DNA from: Telluribacter humicola
GTDB lineage: Bacteria > Bacteroidota > Bacteroidia > Cytophagales > Spirosomataceae
Reading direction: 5' to 3'
Assembly (NCBI RefSeq): GCF_017355935.1
Contig: NZ_JAFIQT010000003.1
Coordinates: forward strand, 1 to 64,000
DNA: 64,000 nucleotides
Shown: one piece after another, positions 51,526 to 59,957 of the stretch
Layout: each line of letters starts with the position of its first letter
Numbering within the stretch: the stretch's first letter is position 1
Translations under genes and position numbers: made by a program
The notes under the pieces: generated by a model
Database searches by the model: none
What the model was told of the DNA's origin: nothing
The model's input: only the letters and a program-made list of their open reading frames with translations

Positions 51526-53319
51526 CTACGATACCTCGGGGAAGTAAGCCTGTACTGGCTACTACTCTACACCTGCTACTGGCTATTGCTGCGTAAGCAT
51601 ACCTTCTTCGGTTGGAACCGCGCCTACCTGCTCGGGGCTTTGCTGGCGTCGTTTGCGTTCCCCCTGCTTCAGTACCCCGAAGCCGCACCCGTAGCACCAC
51701 AGGCAGTGTACGTGATGGCCGCGGTACCGGCAGTAGTCATTCGGCCGGAGGCCTCTGTTGTCAGTACCTCCGCTTCCCCCGACTGGTCCCAGCCCGACTG
51801 GACACAGTGGGTATGGATGGCGTACGCTATGGGAGTAGTAGGTATGAGTATGCGGCTATACCGGTACCTGCGTCGGCTGTTTAGGTTTATCCGGCAAGGG
51901 GAAACGATTGAGATGGAAGGCTACACGCTGGTCCTGATGAATAATGACTGCGTAGGCTCATTTTCGTTTCTGAACTGGGTGGTAATGAGCCGCAACGACT
52001 ACGAACACCACTTTGACACGATACTGAGCCACGAGCTGGTACACGTACAACAGCGGCATAGTCTGGATATTCTGCTGGTGGAGCTACTACGGGCCCTGTT
52101 CTGGTTCAACCCGATACTGATCCTGTACAAGCGCTCCCTGCAGCAGGTACACGAGTACCTGGCCGACCAGCAAGCCACCAACCGCGACCGCTACGCCAGC
52201 TTTCTGGTGGCTTATTCTCTGAATACTCCGGTGGCGGTACTTACCAACCATTTTTTCAACTCATCACTCCTAAAAGACCGCATCCAGATGCTATACAAAA
52301 ACCGTAATTCCCGCTGGTCGCTGGGTAAGTACCTCACCATACTGCCCCTGATCGGGCTGGTACTGATGCTCTCGGCAGCCCATGAGCGCCTCTCTTACTC
52401 TCTTAAAGAAAGTAATCCGGTGAGCATTTCAGCGAATACTCCTGCTGATATTCCCTCCCCGAATCTAAAAAATACCCTCCCGCTTATCTCAGAGCAGGAA
52501 GAAAAAACAACGGTAAGAGGTACCGTACTAAGTGCGCAAACTAACCAGCCTCTACGTGGTGCCCTTGTGGCTCTAGCTAGAAGCGGTCTTCCGACAAACG
52601 ATGAAGGACAGTTTAAATTTGAAGAAGTACCCATACCCACTACCCTTACTATCAGTCATGTTGGATATCAAACAGTAAAGGTAAACGTAACAAAGAAAAA
52701 CCAGGTACTGCGTGTGGTTCTGAAACGACAGGAGCAACCTCTGGATGAAATTGTGGTGACAACGTATCCAACAACAAAGCCTTACAATCCAATACATAGT
52801 AATCGGGAAGGGATACCTGAGCTTGTGGAACAAATGCCGGAGTTCCCGGGTGGAATACAGGAAATGTACAAGTACCTGGCCCAGAATATCCGGTACCCTG
52901 CGGAAGCCAAAGAGAAGCGGGTACAGGGCAAAGTACTGGTAAGCTTTGTGGTGGGTGAACGGGGAGCCATTCGTGACCCCAAAATAACGAAAGGCCTCGG
53001 CGCGGGTATTGACGAAGAAGCGCTCCGGGTGGTACTGAACATGCCTGCCTGGCAACCAGCCAAACAGGATCGTCGGCCGGTACCGGTAGTATATACATTA
53101 CCTATTCAATTCACAATTGAAGAAGATGAAATACGGGAAAGCAAGGAAAAGCGGCAGGGCAGTGCTACCGGATTTCTAAATTATAAGCTGGATGATGCGG
53201 TGGATTTTATGCTACCAACCCGACTACCGGATAATATACCCATAGGCCTAAGTCCCATACATACTTCCAAAAGCAGCAGTACTATTGTTATCGAATCAGA
53301 AAATTTAAAGAAGGAGTAA
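51517..53319 (+). CDS. M56 metallopeptidase with regulatory-like and TonB_C domains (array copy 6)
   Basis: 600 residues, the most diverged intact copy. 'HELVHVQQRH' (H172) and 'HEYLAD' conserved; helix 4 ends 'LMLSAAHERLS', so the lipobox Cys is replaced. CarboxypepD_reg-like domain with 'TVRGTVLSAQTNQPLRGALVAL' and 'TISHVGYQTVKVNV' ending in the receptor-like 'PLDEIVVTTYPT', then TonB_C (about 445-532, 'FPGGIQEMYKYLAQNIRYP') and a ~65-residue polar C-terminal extension not resembling the plug. Confidence 0.87.
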   Translation: MEALRYLGEVSLYWLLLYTCYWLLLRKHTFFGWNRAYLLGALLASFAFPLLQYPEAAPVAPQAVYVMAAVPAVVIRPEASVVSTSASPDWSQPDWTQWVWMAYAMGVVGMSMRLYRYLRRLFRFIRQGETIEMEGYTLVLMNNDCVGSFSFLNWVVMSRNDYEHHFDTILSHELVHVQQRHSLDILLVELLRALFWFNPILILYKRSLQQVHEYLADQQATNRDRYASFLVAYSLNTPVAVLTNHFFNSSLLKDRIQMLYKNRNSRWSLGKYLTILPLIGLVLMLSAAHERLSYSLKESNPVSISANTPADIPSPNLKNTLPLISEQEEKTTVRGTVLSAQTNQPLRGALVALARSGLPTNDEGQFKFEEVPIPTTLTISHVGYQTVKVNVTKKNQVLRVVLKRQEQPLDEIVVTTYPTTKPYNPIHSNREGIPELVEQMPEFPGGIQEMYKYLAQNIRYPAEAKEKRVQGKVLVSFVVGERGAIRDPKITKGLGAGIDEEALRVVLNMPAWQPAKQDRRPVPVVYTLPIQFTIEEDEIRESKEKRQGSATGFLNYKLDDAVDFMLPTRLPDNIPIGLSPIHTSKSSSTIVIESENLKKE

Positions 53320-53380
53320 AGAAGGAAATATGGGTAGTAAGTATATTGCTGCGGTATTACTAACCAAATAAACCACATCC

Positions 53381-53782
53381 ATGAAAAGACAGCTTATGCT
53401 GCTGCTAGCCCTGGCCGGGCTCTGGACCCTGGCAGGTACCTCTGCCGCTTATGCTCAGTCGGAAGAAAAGGTATACACCGAGGTAGATAAATCACCAGAG
53501 TTTCCGGGAGGAGTACAGGAAATGTATAAGTTTCTGGCCCAAAATATCAAGTACCCAGCTGATGCTGCTCGAAAAAAAAAACAGGGAAAAGTCGTAACCA
53601 CATTTGTAGTGGGCAAAGATGGTACGATCCGCGATATAAATGTTGAAAGTGGTGTTACCCGGGAGGTTGATCAGGAAGCTGTACGGGTTATTAAGGCAAT
53701 GCCCAAATGGGTACCCGGTGAGCACGAAGGCCAACGGGTAGCTGTACAGTATACAATACCCATTAACTTCCAGATGCATTGA
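53381..53782 (+). CDS. Stand-alone secreted TonB C-terminal domain protein
   Basis: 133 residues. Signal peptide about 1-25 ('LMLLLALAGLWTLAGTSAAYAQ') followed directly by one TonB_C domain (about 33-133: 'FPGGVQEMYKFLAQNIKYPADAARKKKQGKVVTTFVVGKDGTI', 'MPKWVPGEHEGQRVAVQYTIPINFQ'). No membrane anchor, proline-rich linker or ExbB/D-contact helix, so it cannot transduce energy itself. Closest in the window to the TonB_C of copy 6, 61 bases upstream; likely the last gene of the array. Confidence 0.88.
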   Translation: MKRQLMLLLALAGLWTLAGTSAAYAQSEEKVYTEVDKSPEFPGGVQEMYKFLAQNIKYPADAARKKKQGKVVTTFVVGKDGTIRDINVESGVTREVDQEAVRVIKAMPKWVPGEHEGQRVAVQYTIPINFQMH

Positions 53783-53790
53783 GATTAATC

Positions 53791-53804
53791 TTACATTAAT
53801 GTAA
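53791..53804. promoter_or_regulatory. Perfect palindrome resembling a BlaI/MecI site
   Basis: TTACATT/AATGTAA, 14 bases, with TACA and TGTA halves like the dyads before the BlaI-type gene. It lies just after the last array gene, so a role as operator is uncertain. Confidence 0.35.
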
Positions 53805-53878
53805 AATAGCCACAGAGTAGAAAGTAGGAGACACAGCGTTATAATGTTCCAGTGGTCTTTCCCCTAGGGCTATTTTAC
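53801..53878. terminator. Long-loop inverted repeat at the end of the array
   Basis: GTAAAATAGCC (53801-53811) pairs perfectly with GGCTATTTTAC (53868-53878) across a 56-base loop. It lies between convergent genes; the right arm runs into a pyrimidine-rich tract (TTTCCTCCTTTC). Possible terminator for both sides. Confidence 0.45.
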
Positions 53879-53920
53879 TTTCCTCCTTTCAACCCTTCCT
53901 TCTTTCCTCCTTTTCTTCTA

Positions 53921-55339
53921 TCACCCCCTATTCACCAGCTTTTCATAGTGATCAGAAGTCTGTAAGATTCCCGCGCTCTGCTCGTAGAACTCCGGTCCGG
54001 TGGGGTACACGCCTTTTACTGTTTTAGTCCAGCTGGCACCGGCTTTAGGGTGGTACGAGACCATCTGGTTCCAGTTCTTGTAGTACTGGTGTCCGTTGGT
54101 TTCCTGCAGGCCAATGTCCATGTTCGGGAAGGGAGCCAGTCGAGCGGCTACGCTCTTGTTCCAGTCGACCAGGATGGGATTAACCGTCAGGTCAGCGCAG
54201 AAGCAGGGAACTTTCTTCTCGTAGGCGTACTGGGCAATCTTCATAGTCATACTGAGGGTCTTAGCGATGGCTTTGACGGCAATGGCCGAATAGCCCTGCT
54301 CGATACGGGTGGCCGCGTCCTCCACGGTATGGGCGCTTTCATCGGCGGCTATCCGCACACCCATATCCCCGACGAAGGTTTCGTTCTCCTCGGCAAAGGG
54401 CTCTTCAATCACCGCGATCTGATCAAAGGCACCGATCTTTTTGGCCTGCTCCAGGAAGCGCAGCAGCGCTTCCTTCTTCTCGTAGCGCCCGTTGGCATCG
54501 AAGTAGTAGGGGATCTTGCCGCTCTTGGTGTAGGGTGTTTCGTAATGACCAATGGCCTTGTGCAGGGCCGTCATGAAGGCAATATCCTTCTCCAGCATCT
54601 CCTGCTGCGTACCCGCCGCGCCAGTTTTAAGCTTCATGATAAAGTACCCCTCGTCGGCCGCAGCCTTAAGCTTGCTCACCTCTGTACCCACGCTGAACGA
54701 CGGTATACTCGCCACCTTGCTGTGCCGGTGCGACAAGCCGGGCCGATACGCGGCGGGTATCATATCATCAAAGCGCTTTATGCCATTCTGCTGGGCGTAC
54801 AGCAGCCAGGCCGCGTTATCAACGGCCACGAGGGCATTGAGGGCAAAGGTTTTACGGAGATCAGGAGTACGTGTGATGGCCCGGCCGTAGGCCAGTACCT
54901 CGGGCAGGATGTCGTCCAAGAGCTTTACCGGATCGGTAAACGACTGACCGTTGATCAACTGAAGGGCGTGCTCCGTCATGGCATACATCAGGGCATTGCC
55001 TCCATTTTCGGAATGTTGCGCAAATACCCTTGAGTCGGACCAAAGTACGCTCTGGGTACCCAGGCCAATCTTACTGATGCCCGAATCGGCTTCCATGAAG
55101 GCTATACTCTGCCAGGCTTCGGTGATAGCGCTCCCTTTGAAGCGATAAGGGGTTAGGGGTTCGCGCTCAAAGTTAGAATCAACCCGCTTGATGCGGATCG
55201 GAGCAAATGATATCGGATCAGGTACCATTGTATCAGGGGCCATCGAAAGACCAGCCATACCCAGGGCCATCAGAGCCCCGCTGTTTTTGATAAACTCCCG
55301 GCGGTTGGTGGTCTGGCCCGTGTGCTGTGGATGGTTCAT
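53921..55339 (-). CDS. Tat-exported enolase-superfamily (mandelate racemase/epimerase-like) protein
   Basis: 472 residues. Twin-arginine signal 'NRREFIKNSGALMALGMAGLS' (about 12-32). Enolase-superfamily barrel with KxK ('FIMKLKTG'), metal-binding D/E ladder ('YFDANGRY', 'VIEEPF', 'RIAADESAH') and a later Lys ('AIAVKAIAKTL'), the acid-base set of the muconate-lactonizing/dipeptide-epimerase branch. Exported folded, so it acts in the periplasm; substrate unknown. A 327-codon antisense frame exists opposite and is ignored. Confidence 0.85.
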   Translation of the reverse strand: MNHPQHTGQTTNRREFIKNSGALMALGMAGLSMAPDTMVPDPISFAPIRIKRVDSNFEREPLTPYRFKGSAITEAWQSIAFMEADSGISKIGLGTQSVLWSDSRVFAQHSENGGNALMYAMTEHALQLINGQSFTDPVKLLDDILPEVLAYGRAITRTPDLRKTFALNALVAVDNAAWLLYAQQNGIKRFDDMIPAAYRPGLSHRHSKVASIPSFSVGTEVSKLKAAADEGYFIMKLKTGAAGTQQEMLEKDIAFMTALHKAIGHYETPYTKSGKIPYYFDANGRYEKKEALLRFLEQAKKIGAFDQIAVIEEPFAEENETFVGDMGVRIAADESAHTVEDAATRIEQGYSAIAVKAIAKTLSMTMKIAQYAYEKKVPCFCADLTVNPILVDWNKSVAARLAPFPNMDIGLQETNGHQYYKNWNQMVSYHPKAGASWTKTVKGVYPTGPEFYEQSAGILQTSDHYEKLVNRG

Positions 55340-55381
55340 TGGCTTAGGTTATTGGTTTAGGTAATAGTTTAATCTAGTGTC

Positions 55382-55449
55382 GCCCCGCTGGGGCTCAATG
55401 GATAGATAGTATTGTCGCTCCTGCTACTGAAGTACCGCCCCTACGGGGC
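55382..55449. repeat. Two GC-rich hairpins (GCCCC...GGGGC)
   Basis: GCCCC-GCT-GGGGC at 55382-55394 and GCCCC-TAC-GGGGC at 55437-55449, both followed by TCA. They look like two copies of a dispersed hairpin repeat between the two secreted-enzyme genes. Could also act as a terminator for the 55496 gene. Confidence 0.55.
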
Positions 55450-55495
55450 TCATGCAGTGGTATTGCAAGTTTTTTTCTACATATCTCATTTCCTT

Positions 55496-57835
55496 TTACT
55501 TCTGAGGTATGCGGTTGAGTGTGTACCAGGCTTCACCAGACCAGAGTGCGCGGCGTCTCTTGCTTTTCATCCAGTCCGGCAATCTGAAGTATACTACGTG
55601 CTCCTCTTTAAGTCCGGGTATCTCCAGGTATAGTTTCGTACGGTCCTTCGATAGCTCCATCCGGCTCACCGATAAGGTTTCCAGATCTTTTTTGGGACCG
55701 CCGTAGCTGGCCGTAGGCAGGTACCACCACTGCTGCACCAGGATATCGGTGAGTTTCAGCTCCTGTCGACGTGATAGCGGCTCGGTCAGTTCTATCTCGA
55801 AGCCCTGTGGTCGGGCCCGTACCGCCAGCATCTCGAAGGTAGGCTTACCGGTGTACTCTATGCGCTGCAGGCCGTACTGCTTTTCTTTCCAGCTCCAGCC
55901 TCCTACCATACCTACCCCTCCCACGTACAAGGCTCCGTCGGGTCCCCAGCGCATCCGGTTGATTCCGGCCTCCAGCCCCTGGGTAAAGCGGAATACTGCT
56001 CCCTGGTACTGCCCGTCTATCTTTTCCAGAAAGTCGCGCTTGATGCCCCCGTGGGTCACCTCCCCATGCAGCAGTTGTCCCTTGTAGGGGCCATCCCGCA
56101 TGAGTACAGGTTCGGAGGGTGAGTTGCCAATTTCATCCTCCGGCAACCAGATCGCCGGCATAGCCATAGCAGGAGGATTGGCAGGATCAGAAAGTCCCCA
56201 GACCATGCCGTGGTAGTCCCCCCGCTTGACGTGAATGAGCTTATTGGCCGGTAGCCACTGCCCCTGATTATCGGTTACGAACAGTTCGTTGTCGGGCCCC
56301 ACGCCTATACCATTGGGTGTGCGTAAGCCATAGTTGATCCACTCGTAGGTACCATCCTTGCTGATCTTGAGCGTACGCCCCCGGTCGGGGTGCTGCTTCT
56401 GGTCGGCCATAAGCCGCATCGCCATTGACAGCGTCACGTAGAAGTACCCATCCTTGTGTACCAGTCCAAAGGCAAATTCGTGGAAGTCGTCGGTTACGCC
56501 CCAGCTATTACACACGGGCCGGTACTCATCTATGACCTCGTCCCCATCATGATCGATCAGTCGGGTAAGCTCATGCTTTTGCAGGACGTATATCTCTCCA
56601 TCTACCACCTCCATGCCCAGCGGCTCGGCCAGTCCGGAGGCTATCCGTTTTACGGTTACCTTTTTACTGTCACCCGTCTGCACACCACCTAGCAGGTATA
56701 CCCCTCCAACTGTATCCCATGTAGAGACCAGCAGGCGTCCGTCGGGCAGGAAGGCCATAGCCCCTACCCGCGGCTTGAAGCCCTCCGGACGTATAGTACT
56801 CACCTTGTAGCTGGGGTGCAGTCCCGCCAGTGCTTCGCCAAAACCGGGCTTTGTAACGGGCTTAGGTACTTCTGGAGTTTCCTTCGCCCTGGCAGGGACG
56901 GTGGTATTGGTAGCTTTAGCTTCTTCCTTAGGCTTCAGCGTAAAGATGTAGTCCAGCATGGACTTTACCTCGTCGTCCGCCAGAGCAGGATGGGCATTCA
57001 TGGCGGCAGAGCCCCAGGTACCTGAGCCCCCTTGCTTTACCTTACTAATCAGTTGCTGCTGGGTCTCTTTGTTTTTAGTGTAGCGACTGGCTATCTGCTG
57101 CAGAGCCGGTCCTACCATCGGCTTTTCCAGCTCATGACAGGTGAAGCAGTCGCTTTTCTCCATCCAGTACCGTCCCAGGTGGTCATACTGGTCCTTCATG
57201 CTGGGAGGAGTCTGCGTGGGTAGCTCCTCGAAGTACCGCAGTATTCGCGTAGTACCGTTGGGCTTCATGACAATAGTTTCTCCGGCAGTAGTCAATGTTA
57301 CCGTGAGCTCCATGGGTATACCCGACGTTCGGATAACCCGCTCCAGGCCGGGCTTTCCTTCATCACTTATAAACTCCGGCCGCTCTTCTATCTTCACGGT
57401 GTCGCCACTGGTAAGTATCAGGTAGTAGCCCAGGTAGATCTGCCCCTCTTTGAATCGGTACCCATTGCTTATGATAGTTGCAGGTAGCTCTTTCCTGCCC
57501 CGTCGAACAGTCCATCGGCGCTCCCCATCGGTATCGGTAAAGTAGGCGGTGCCCCAGCTGGTAGGCTGCACGTTTTTACGGTCGGTATAGGCCGCGCCAT
57601 CCATCAGTACGCCGCCCTTCCAGGCTTTATATAGAGTACAGCGGGCCAGATCGTAGGCTACGTACAGTTCCTTGTCCAGTGCCAGCGTGAGCATACGGGG
57701 CTGCTTGTCCAGCACCGAGCGAAAAGCCCATACATCCCGTGGTCTCTGTAGCTTATCATCAGTTCCACCAAAGGCCTGAACCACTGTTAGACCCAGCCAT
57801 AGCACCAAAACAGAAACAGGTATAGATCTTAACAT
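55496..57835 (-). CDS. Secreted haem-binding sorbosone-dehydrogenase-like protein
   Basis: 779 residues. Signal peptide about 1-21 ('VSVLVLWLGLTVVQAFGG'). A cytochrome c site 'CFTCHELEKPMVGPAL' (CxxCH, about 237-252) with a later Met, then a GSDH-type beta-propeller (about 340-660: 'GAMAFLPDGRLLVSTWD', 'LRTPNGIGVGPDNELFVTDNQG', 'INRMRWGPDGALYVGG'). Resembles PVC-type haem-binding/membrane-bound dehydrogenase proteins of Bacteroidota and Planctomycetes. Likely a periplasmic sugar or alcohol oxidation enzyme; substrate unknown. Confidence 0.85.
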   Translation of the reverse strand: MLRSIPVSVLVLWLGLTVVQAFGGTDDKLQRPRDVWAFRSVLDKQPRMLTLALDKELYVAYDLARCTLYKAWKGGVLMDGAAYTDRKNVQPTSWGTAYFTDTDGERRWTVRRGRKELPATIISNGYRFKEGQIYLGYYLILTSGDTVKIEERPEFISDEGKPGLERVIRTSGIPMELTVTLTTAGETIVMKPNGTTRILRYFEELPTQTPPSMKDQYDHLGRYWMEKSDCFTCHELEKPMVGPALQQIASRYTKNKETQQQLISKVKQGGSGTWGSAAMNAHPALADDEVKSMLDYIFTLKPKEEAKATNTTVPARAKETPEVPKPVTKPGFGEALAGLHPSYKVSTIRPEGFKPRVGAMAFLPDGRLLVSTWDTVGGVYLLGGVQTGDSKKVTVKRIASGLAEPLGMEVVDGEIYVLQKHELTRLIDHDGDEVIDEYRPVCNSWGVTDDFHEFAFGLVHKDGYFYVTLSMAMRLMADQKQHPDRGRTLKISKDGTYEWINYGLRTPNGIGVGPDNELFVTDNQGQWLPANKLIHVKRGDYHGMVWGLSDPANPPAMAMPAIWLPEDEIGNSPSEPVLMRDGPYKGQLLHGEVTHGGIKRDFLEKIDGQYQGAVFRFTQGLEAGINRMRWGPDGALYVGGVGMVGGWSWKEKQYGLQRIEYTGKPTFEMLAVRARPQGFEIELTEPLSRRQELKLTDILVQQWWYLPTASYGGPKKDLETLSVSRMELSKDRTKLYLEIPGLKEEHVVYFRLPDWMKSKRRRALWSGEAWYTLNRIPQK

Positions 57836-57980
57836 CAGGGGTTAGGTTCCGGGAAGTACGATCCCTCTGGCAATAAAATGAGCATTAAGCGTTTTCTTAC
57901 TGTAAAAAGTAGCTTTTTCTGCTTCACACTAATTGTTTTGATTTAGCTTTTGCCACCTCTTCCGGGAGCTGAGAAACTAC

Positions 57981-58013
57981 ACCGGTGCCACAGTCCGGAA
58001 CTGTGGCACCGGT
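57981..58013. repeat. Perfect 14-bp hairpin
   Basis: ACCGGTGCCACAGT (57981-57994) pairs with ACTGTGGCACCGGT (58000-58013), 5-base loop. No T tract; situated between the promoter region of the 55496 gene and the exbD terminator. Purpose unclear. Confidence 0.7.
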
Positions 58014-58031
58014 AGCCAAGCAGCCGTAAAA

Positions 58032-58074
58032 GCAAATCAGCCCGCACTTTCTAGATTCGTGCGGGCTGATTTGC
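58032..58074 (-). terminator. Terminator of exbB-exbD
   Basis: 16-bp perfect stem (58032-58047 with 58059-58074), 11-base loop, 24 bases after the exbD stop; the minus strand continues TTTTAC. Confidence 0.8.
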
Positions 58075-58097
58075 AATAGTATTTATCGGTTCAGGTA

Positions 58098-58490
58098 CTA
58101 TCTGGCAGTAGCCATTACCATTTTGATATTCTGCCGGGCACCCAGTTCCAGTACATCCACCAGGTCCTGTACGGCCAGATTTTTATCTACGCGCAGTACT
58201 ACGGTAGGCTCCTGTACATTGGCAAAAACGCCCTGTAGCTGGGCCTCCAGTTGCTCAAACGGCACGGGGTCTTTATCTATGAAGTAATTCTTATCAGCAT
58301 CTACTGACAGGGTAATCTGCTTCTTGTATACCTGCTGTGACGAACCGGCTTTGGGTAAGAGCAGCTTTATCACGTTCGGGTTGGCCATCGTAGAGATGAT
58401 CAAAAAGAACAGCAGCAGGAAAAACATGATATCGTTGAGCGAGTGCGTAAACACTTCCGGGGCAAACCGACTCTTCCGACGTATTTTCAT
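58098..58490 (-). CDS. exbD: Biopolymer transport protein ExbD/TolR
   Basis: 130 residues. One N-terminal membrane helix (about 19-36) with the proton-relaying Asp20 in 'SLNDIMFFLLLFFLIIST', then a periplasmic ExbD domain ('LDVLELGARQNIKMVMATA'-type end). With ExbB it uses the proton gradient to drive TonB (or TolA). 59 bases after exbB; same operon. Confidence 0.9.
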   Translation of the reverse strand: MKIRRKSRFAPEVFTHSLNDIMFFLLLFFLIISTMANPNVIKLLLPKAGSSQQVYKKQITLSVDADKNYFIDKDPVPFEQLEAQLQGVFANVQEPTVVLRVDKNLAVQDLVDVLELGARQNIKMVMATAR

Positions 58491-58549
58491 CTAACTTAGG
58501 TATTAAAGAGTTAGTTACTAGCTTTCTTCGCAGTACCAGTCACTTATGA

Positions 58550-59224
58550 CTAGCGTGAAGCTACCGGCTTCTGAAGTACATCCAGGAAGTCCGAAGCAGC
58601 CATCTGCAGCTTCAGCGCAAAGCGATCTATCTTCATGTTGAGCAGGTGATAACCCGCGTAAGCGATCAGACCAATGATCAGACCCGTACCTGAGGTAATC
58701 ATCTTCTCGTACATACCACCCGCGATAGTACTAATGTTAAAGTCGTTGGAGATAGAGATATCGTAGAAGATACGGATGATACCCGAGATCGTACCTACGA
58801 AACCAAGCATGGGCGCGATACCCGCCACTACCCCCAGGTAAGGCAGGTTACCTTCCATCCGCTGCAGCTCGATCTGGCTGGCATTCTCAATAGAAGTTTC
58901 AATGTCTTTGATAGGGTACCCGATCCGGCCCGTAGCCCTTTCGAATATACGTCCGGCAGCGGTACGCTGGTTACGACAAAGTGACTCGGCTGATTTGAGA
59001 TTACCCTGCTGAATAAAGTCTTTTACGTTATCGACAAAACCCTGTTCGATCTTGCCATTGGCGTTGATAGCCAAAAAGCGTTCAATAATCAAGAACAGCG
59101 TCCCTAGAAACAGCAAGCCAAGAGGAAGCATTACCCACCCCCCTTTCATAAGAAGATCAATGACAGAAAGGCCTTGCTCTGCAGCAGGAGCTGCCATGGT
59201 AGAGTCGACTTGAAGAAACATCAT
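58550..59224 (-). CDS. exbB: MotA/TolQ/ExbB proton channel protein
   Basis: 224 residues. Three membrane helices: about 25-50 ('GGWVMLPLGLLFLGTLFLIIERFLAI'), 130-155 ('LPYLGVVAGIAPMLGFVGTISGIIRIF', the MotA/TolQ/ExbB signature) and 175-200 ('GTGLIIGLIAYAGYHLL'). Cytoplasmic loop between helices 1 and 2. Upstream of exbD. The nearest TonB-type domains are those of the M56 array 5 kb away; no canonical tonB gene is seen in the window. Confidence 0.9.
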   Translation of the reverse strand: MMFLQVDSTMAAPAAEQGLSVIDLLMKGGWVMLPLGLLFLGTLFLIIERFLAINANGKIEQGFVDNVKDFIQQGNLKSAESLCRNQRTAAGRIFERATGRIGYPIKDIETSIENASQIELQRMEGNLPYLGVVAGIAPMLGFVGTISGIIRIFYDISISNDFNISTIAGGMYEKMITSGTGLIIGLIAYAGYHLLNMKIDRFALKLQMAASDFLDVLQKPVASR

Positions 59225-59330
59225 ATGAACAGTAAAAGTGAAAAGTTAAGAGTGAATGGTACGATATCAATACATTTCTAAACAACTTCTGACAATAAAC
59301 GGACGACACCCGCTCTTATTGTTCAAAGTC

Positions 59331-59338
59331 CAAAGATA
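59331..59338 (-). promoter_or_regulatory. Candidate -7 box of exbB
   Basis: TATCTTTG on the minus strand matches TAnnTTTG, ~107 bases upstream of the exbB start. No TTG at the proper -33 distance, so a weak call. Confidence 0.3.
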
Positions 59339-59497
59339 GAGAATTTACTTTTCAGGAGGAATGTAACCTGTTCTTTCCTCCTTTCTCAATTTCATTTTGT
59401 CACCGACAGAGGCACTTCCGGACTAGTCAAAATCAGGAACAGGAAGATGCATTCATAGCCTCAGCAGCTTCTGGTAAGGATTACAGGAATGGTTTTT

Positions 59498-59505
59498 TAC
59501 CTTTG
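59498..59505 (+). promoter_or_regulatory. Candidate -7 box for the 59558 operon
   Basis: TACCTTTG matches TAnnTTTG, 52 bases before the ATG at 59558. The -33 element is not clear. The 332-base gap between exbB and this operon holds nothing else recognisable. Confidence 0.4.
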
Positions 59506-59557
59506 TCCTCATTGATATTTCCCTTACCTAATCATCCCTAAATTTAATATATATCTA

Positions 59558-59908
59558 ATGAAACCATTCTTCACTCCTCAGCTAATACGTCAAATCCCCG
59601 TAGCAGTAGTAAGCGGTGGTATCATAGCCATGGTAGGCTTTAAAAGTGAGACAGTACACCTTCCGTTTCTTATCAATGTACTTCTGAGTTTTGGGTTAGG
59701 CTGGTTACAGCCCCGCAAAGGGTGGTTTCTGGCCCTGATACAGGTACTCACTCTTTTGATTGCCTACTCGCTGTTCAGCAATAGCAGCCTTCTGGTAGCT
59801 ACCAGTCCCGATATTGCCCGCTTTACCTCATTTCTCGGTGTATTTCCTACACTGGCCGGTGCACTTATGGGTGGACTACTAGGCCGAACGTTGAAGGAGA
59901 ATAAGTAG
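59558..59908 (+). CDS. Small multi-helix membrane protein, hypothetical
   Basis: 116 residues with about four hydrophobic segments ('VAVVSGGIIAMVGF', 'LPFLINVLLSFGLGWLQP', 'FLALIQVLTLLIAYSLF', 'FPTLAGALMGGLLGR'). No family recognised. Upstream of a lipoprotein gene by 49 bases. Confidence 0.65.
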   Translation: MKPFFTPQLIRQIPVAVVSGGIIAMVGFKSETVHLPFLINVLLSFGLGWLQPRKGWFLALIQVLTLLIAYSLFSNSSLLVATSPDIARFTSFLGVFPTLAGALMGGLLGRTLKENK

Positions 59909-59957
59909 ACTGCCCCGACTTTAGCCCTTTTTACCTCTATCCTCTATCTAGTCAAAC

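Noticed and set aside
42055-53782. BlaI/BlaR1 genes read as a beta-lactam resistance system
   Set aside because: No penicillin-binding sensor domain in any M56 copy and no beta-lactamase or mecA-like gene nearby; the sensors are TonB_C-based.
54050-55033. 327-codon ORF on the plus strand
   Set aside because: Lies wholly antisense to the enolase-superfamily gene, has no recognisable domain and mirrors its codon bias.
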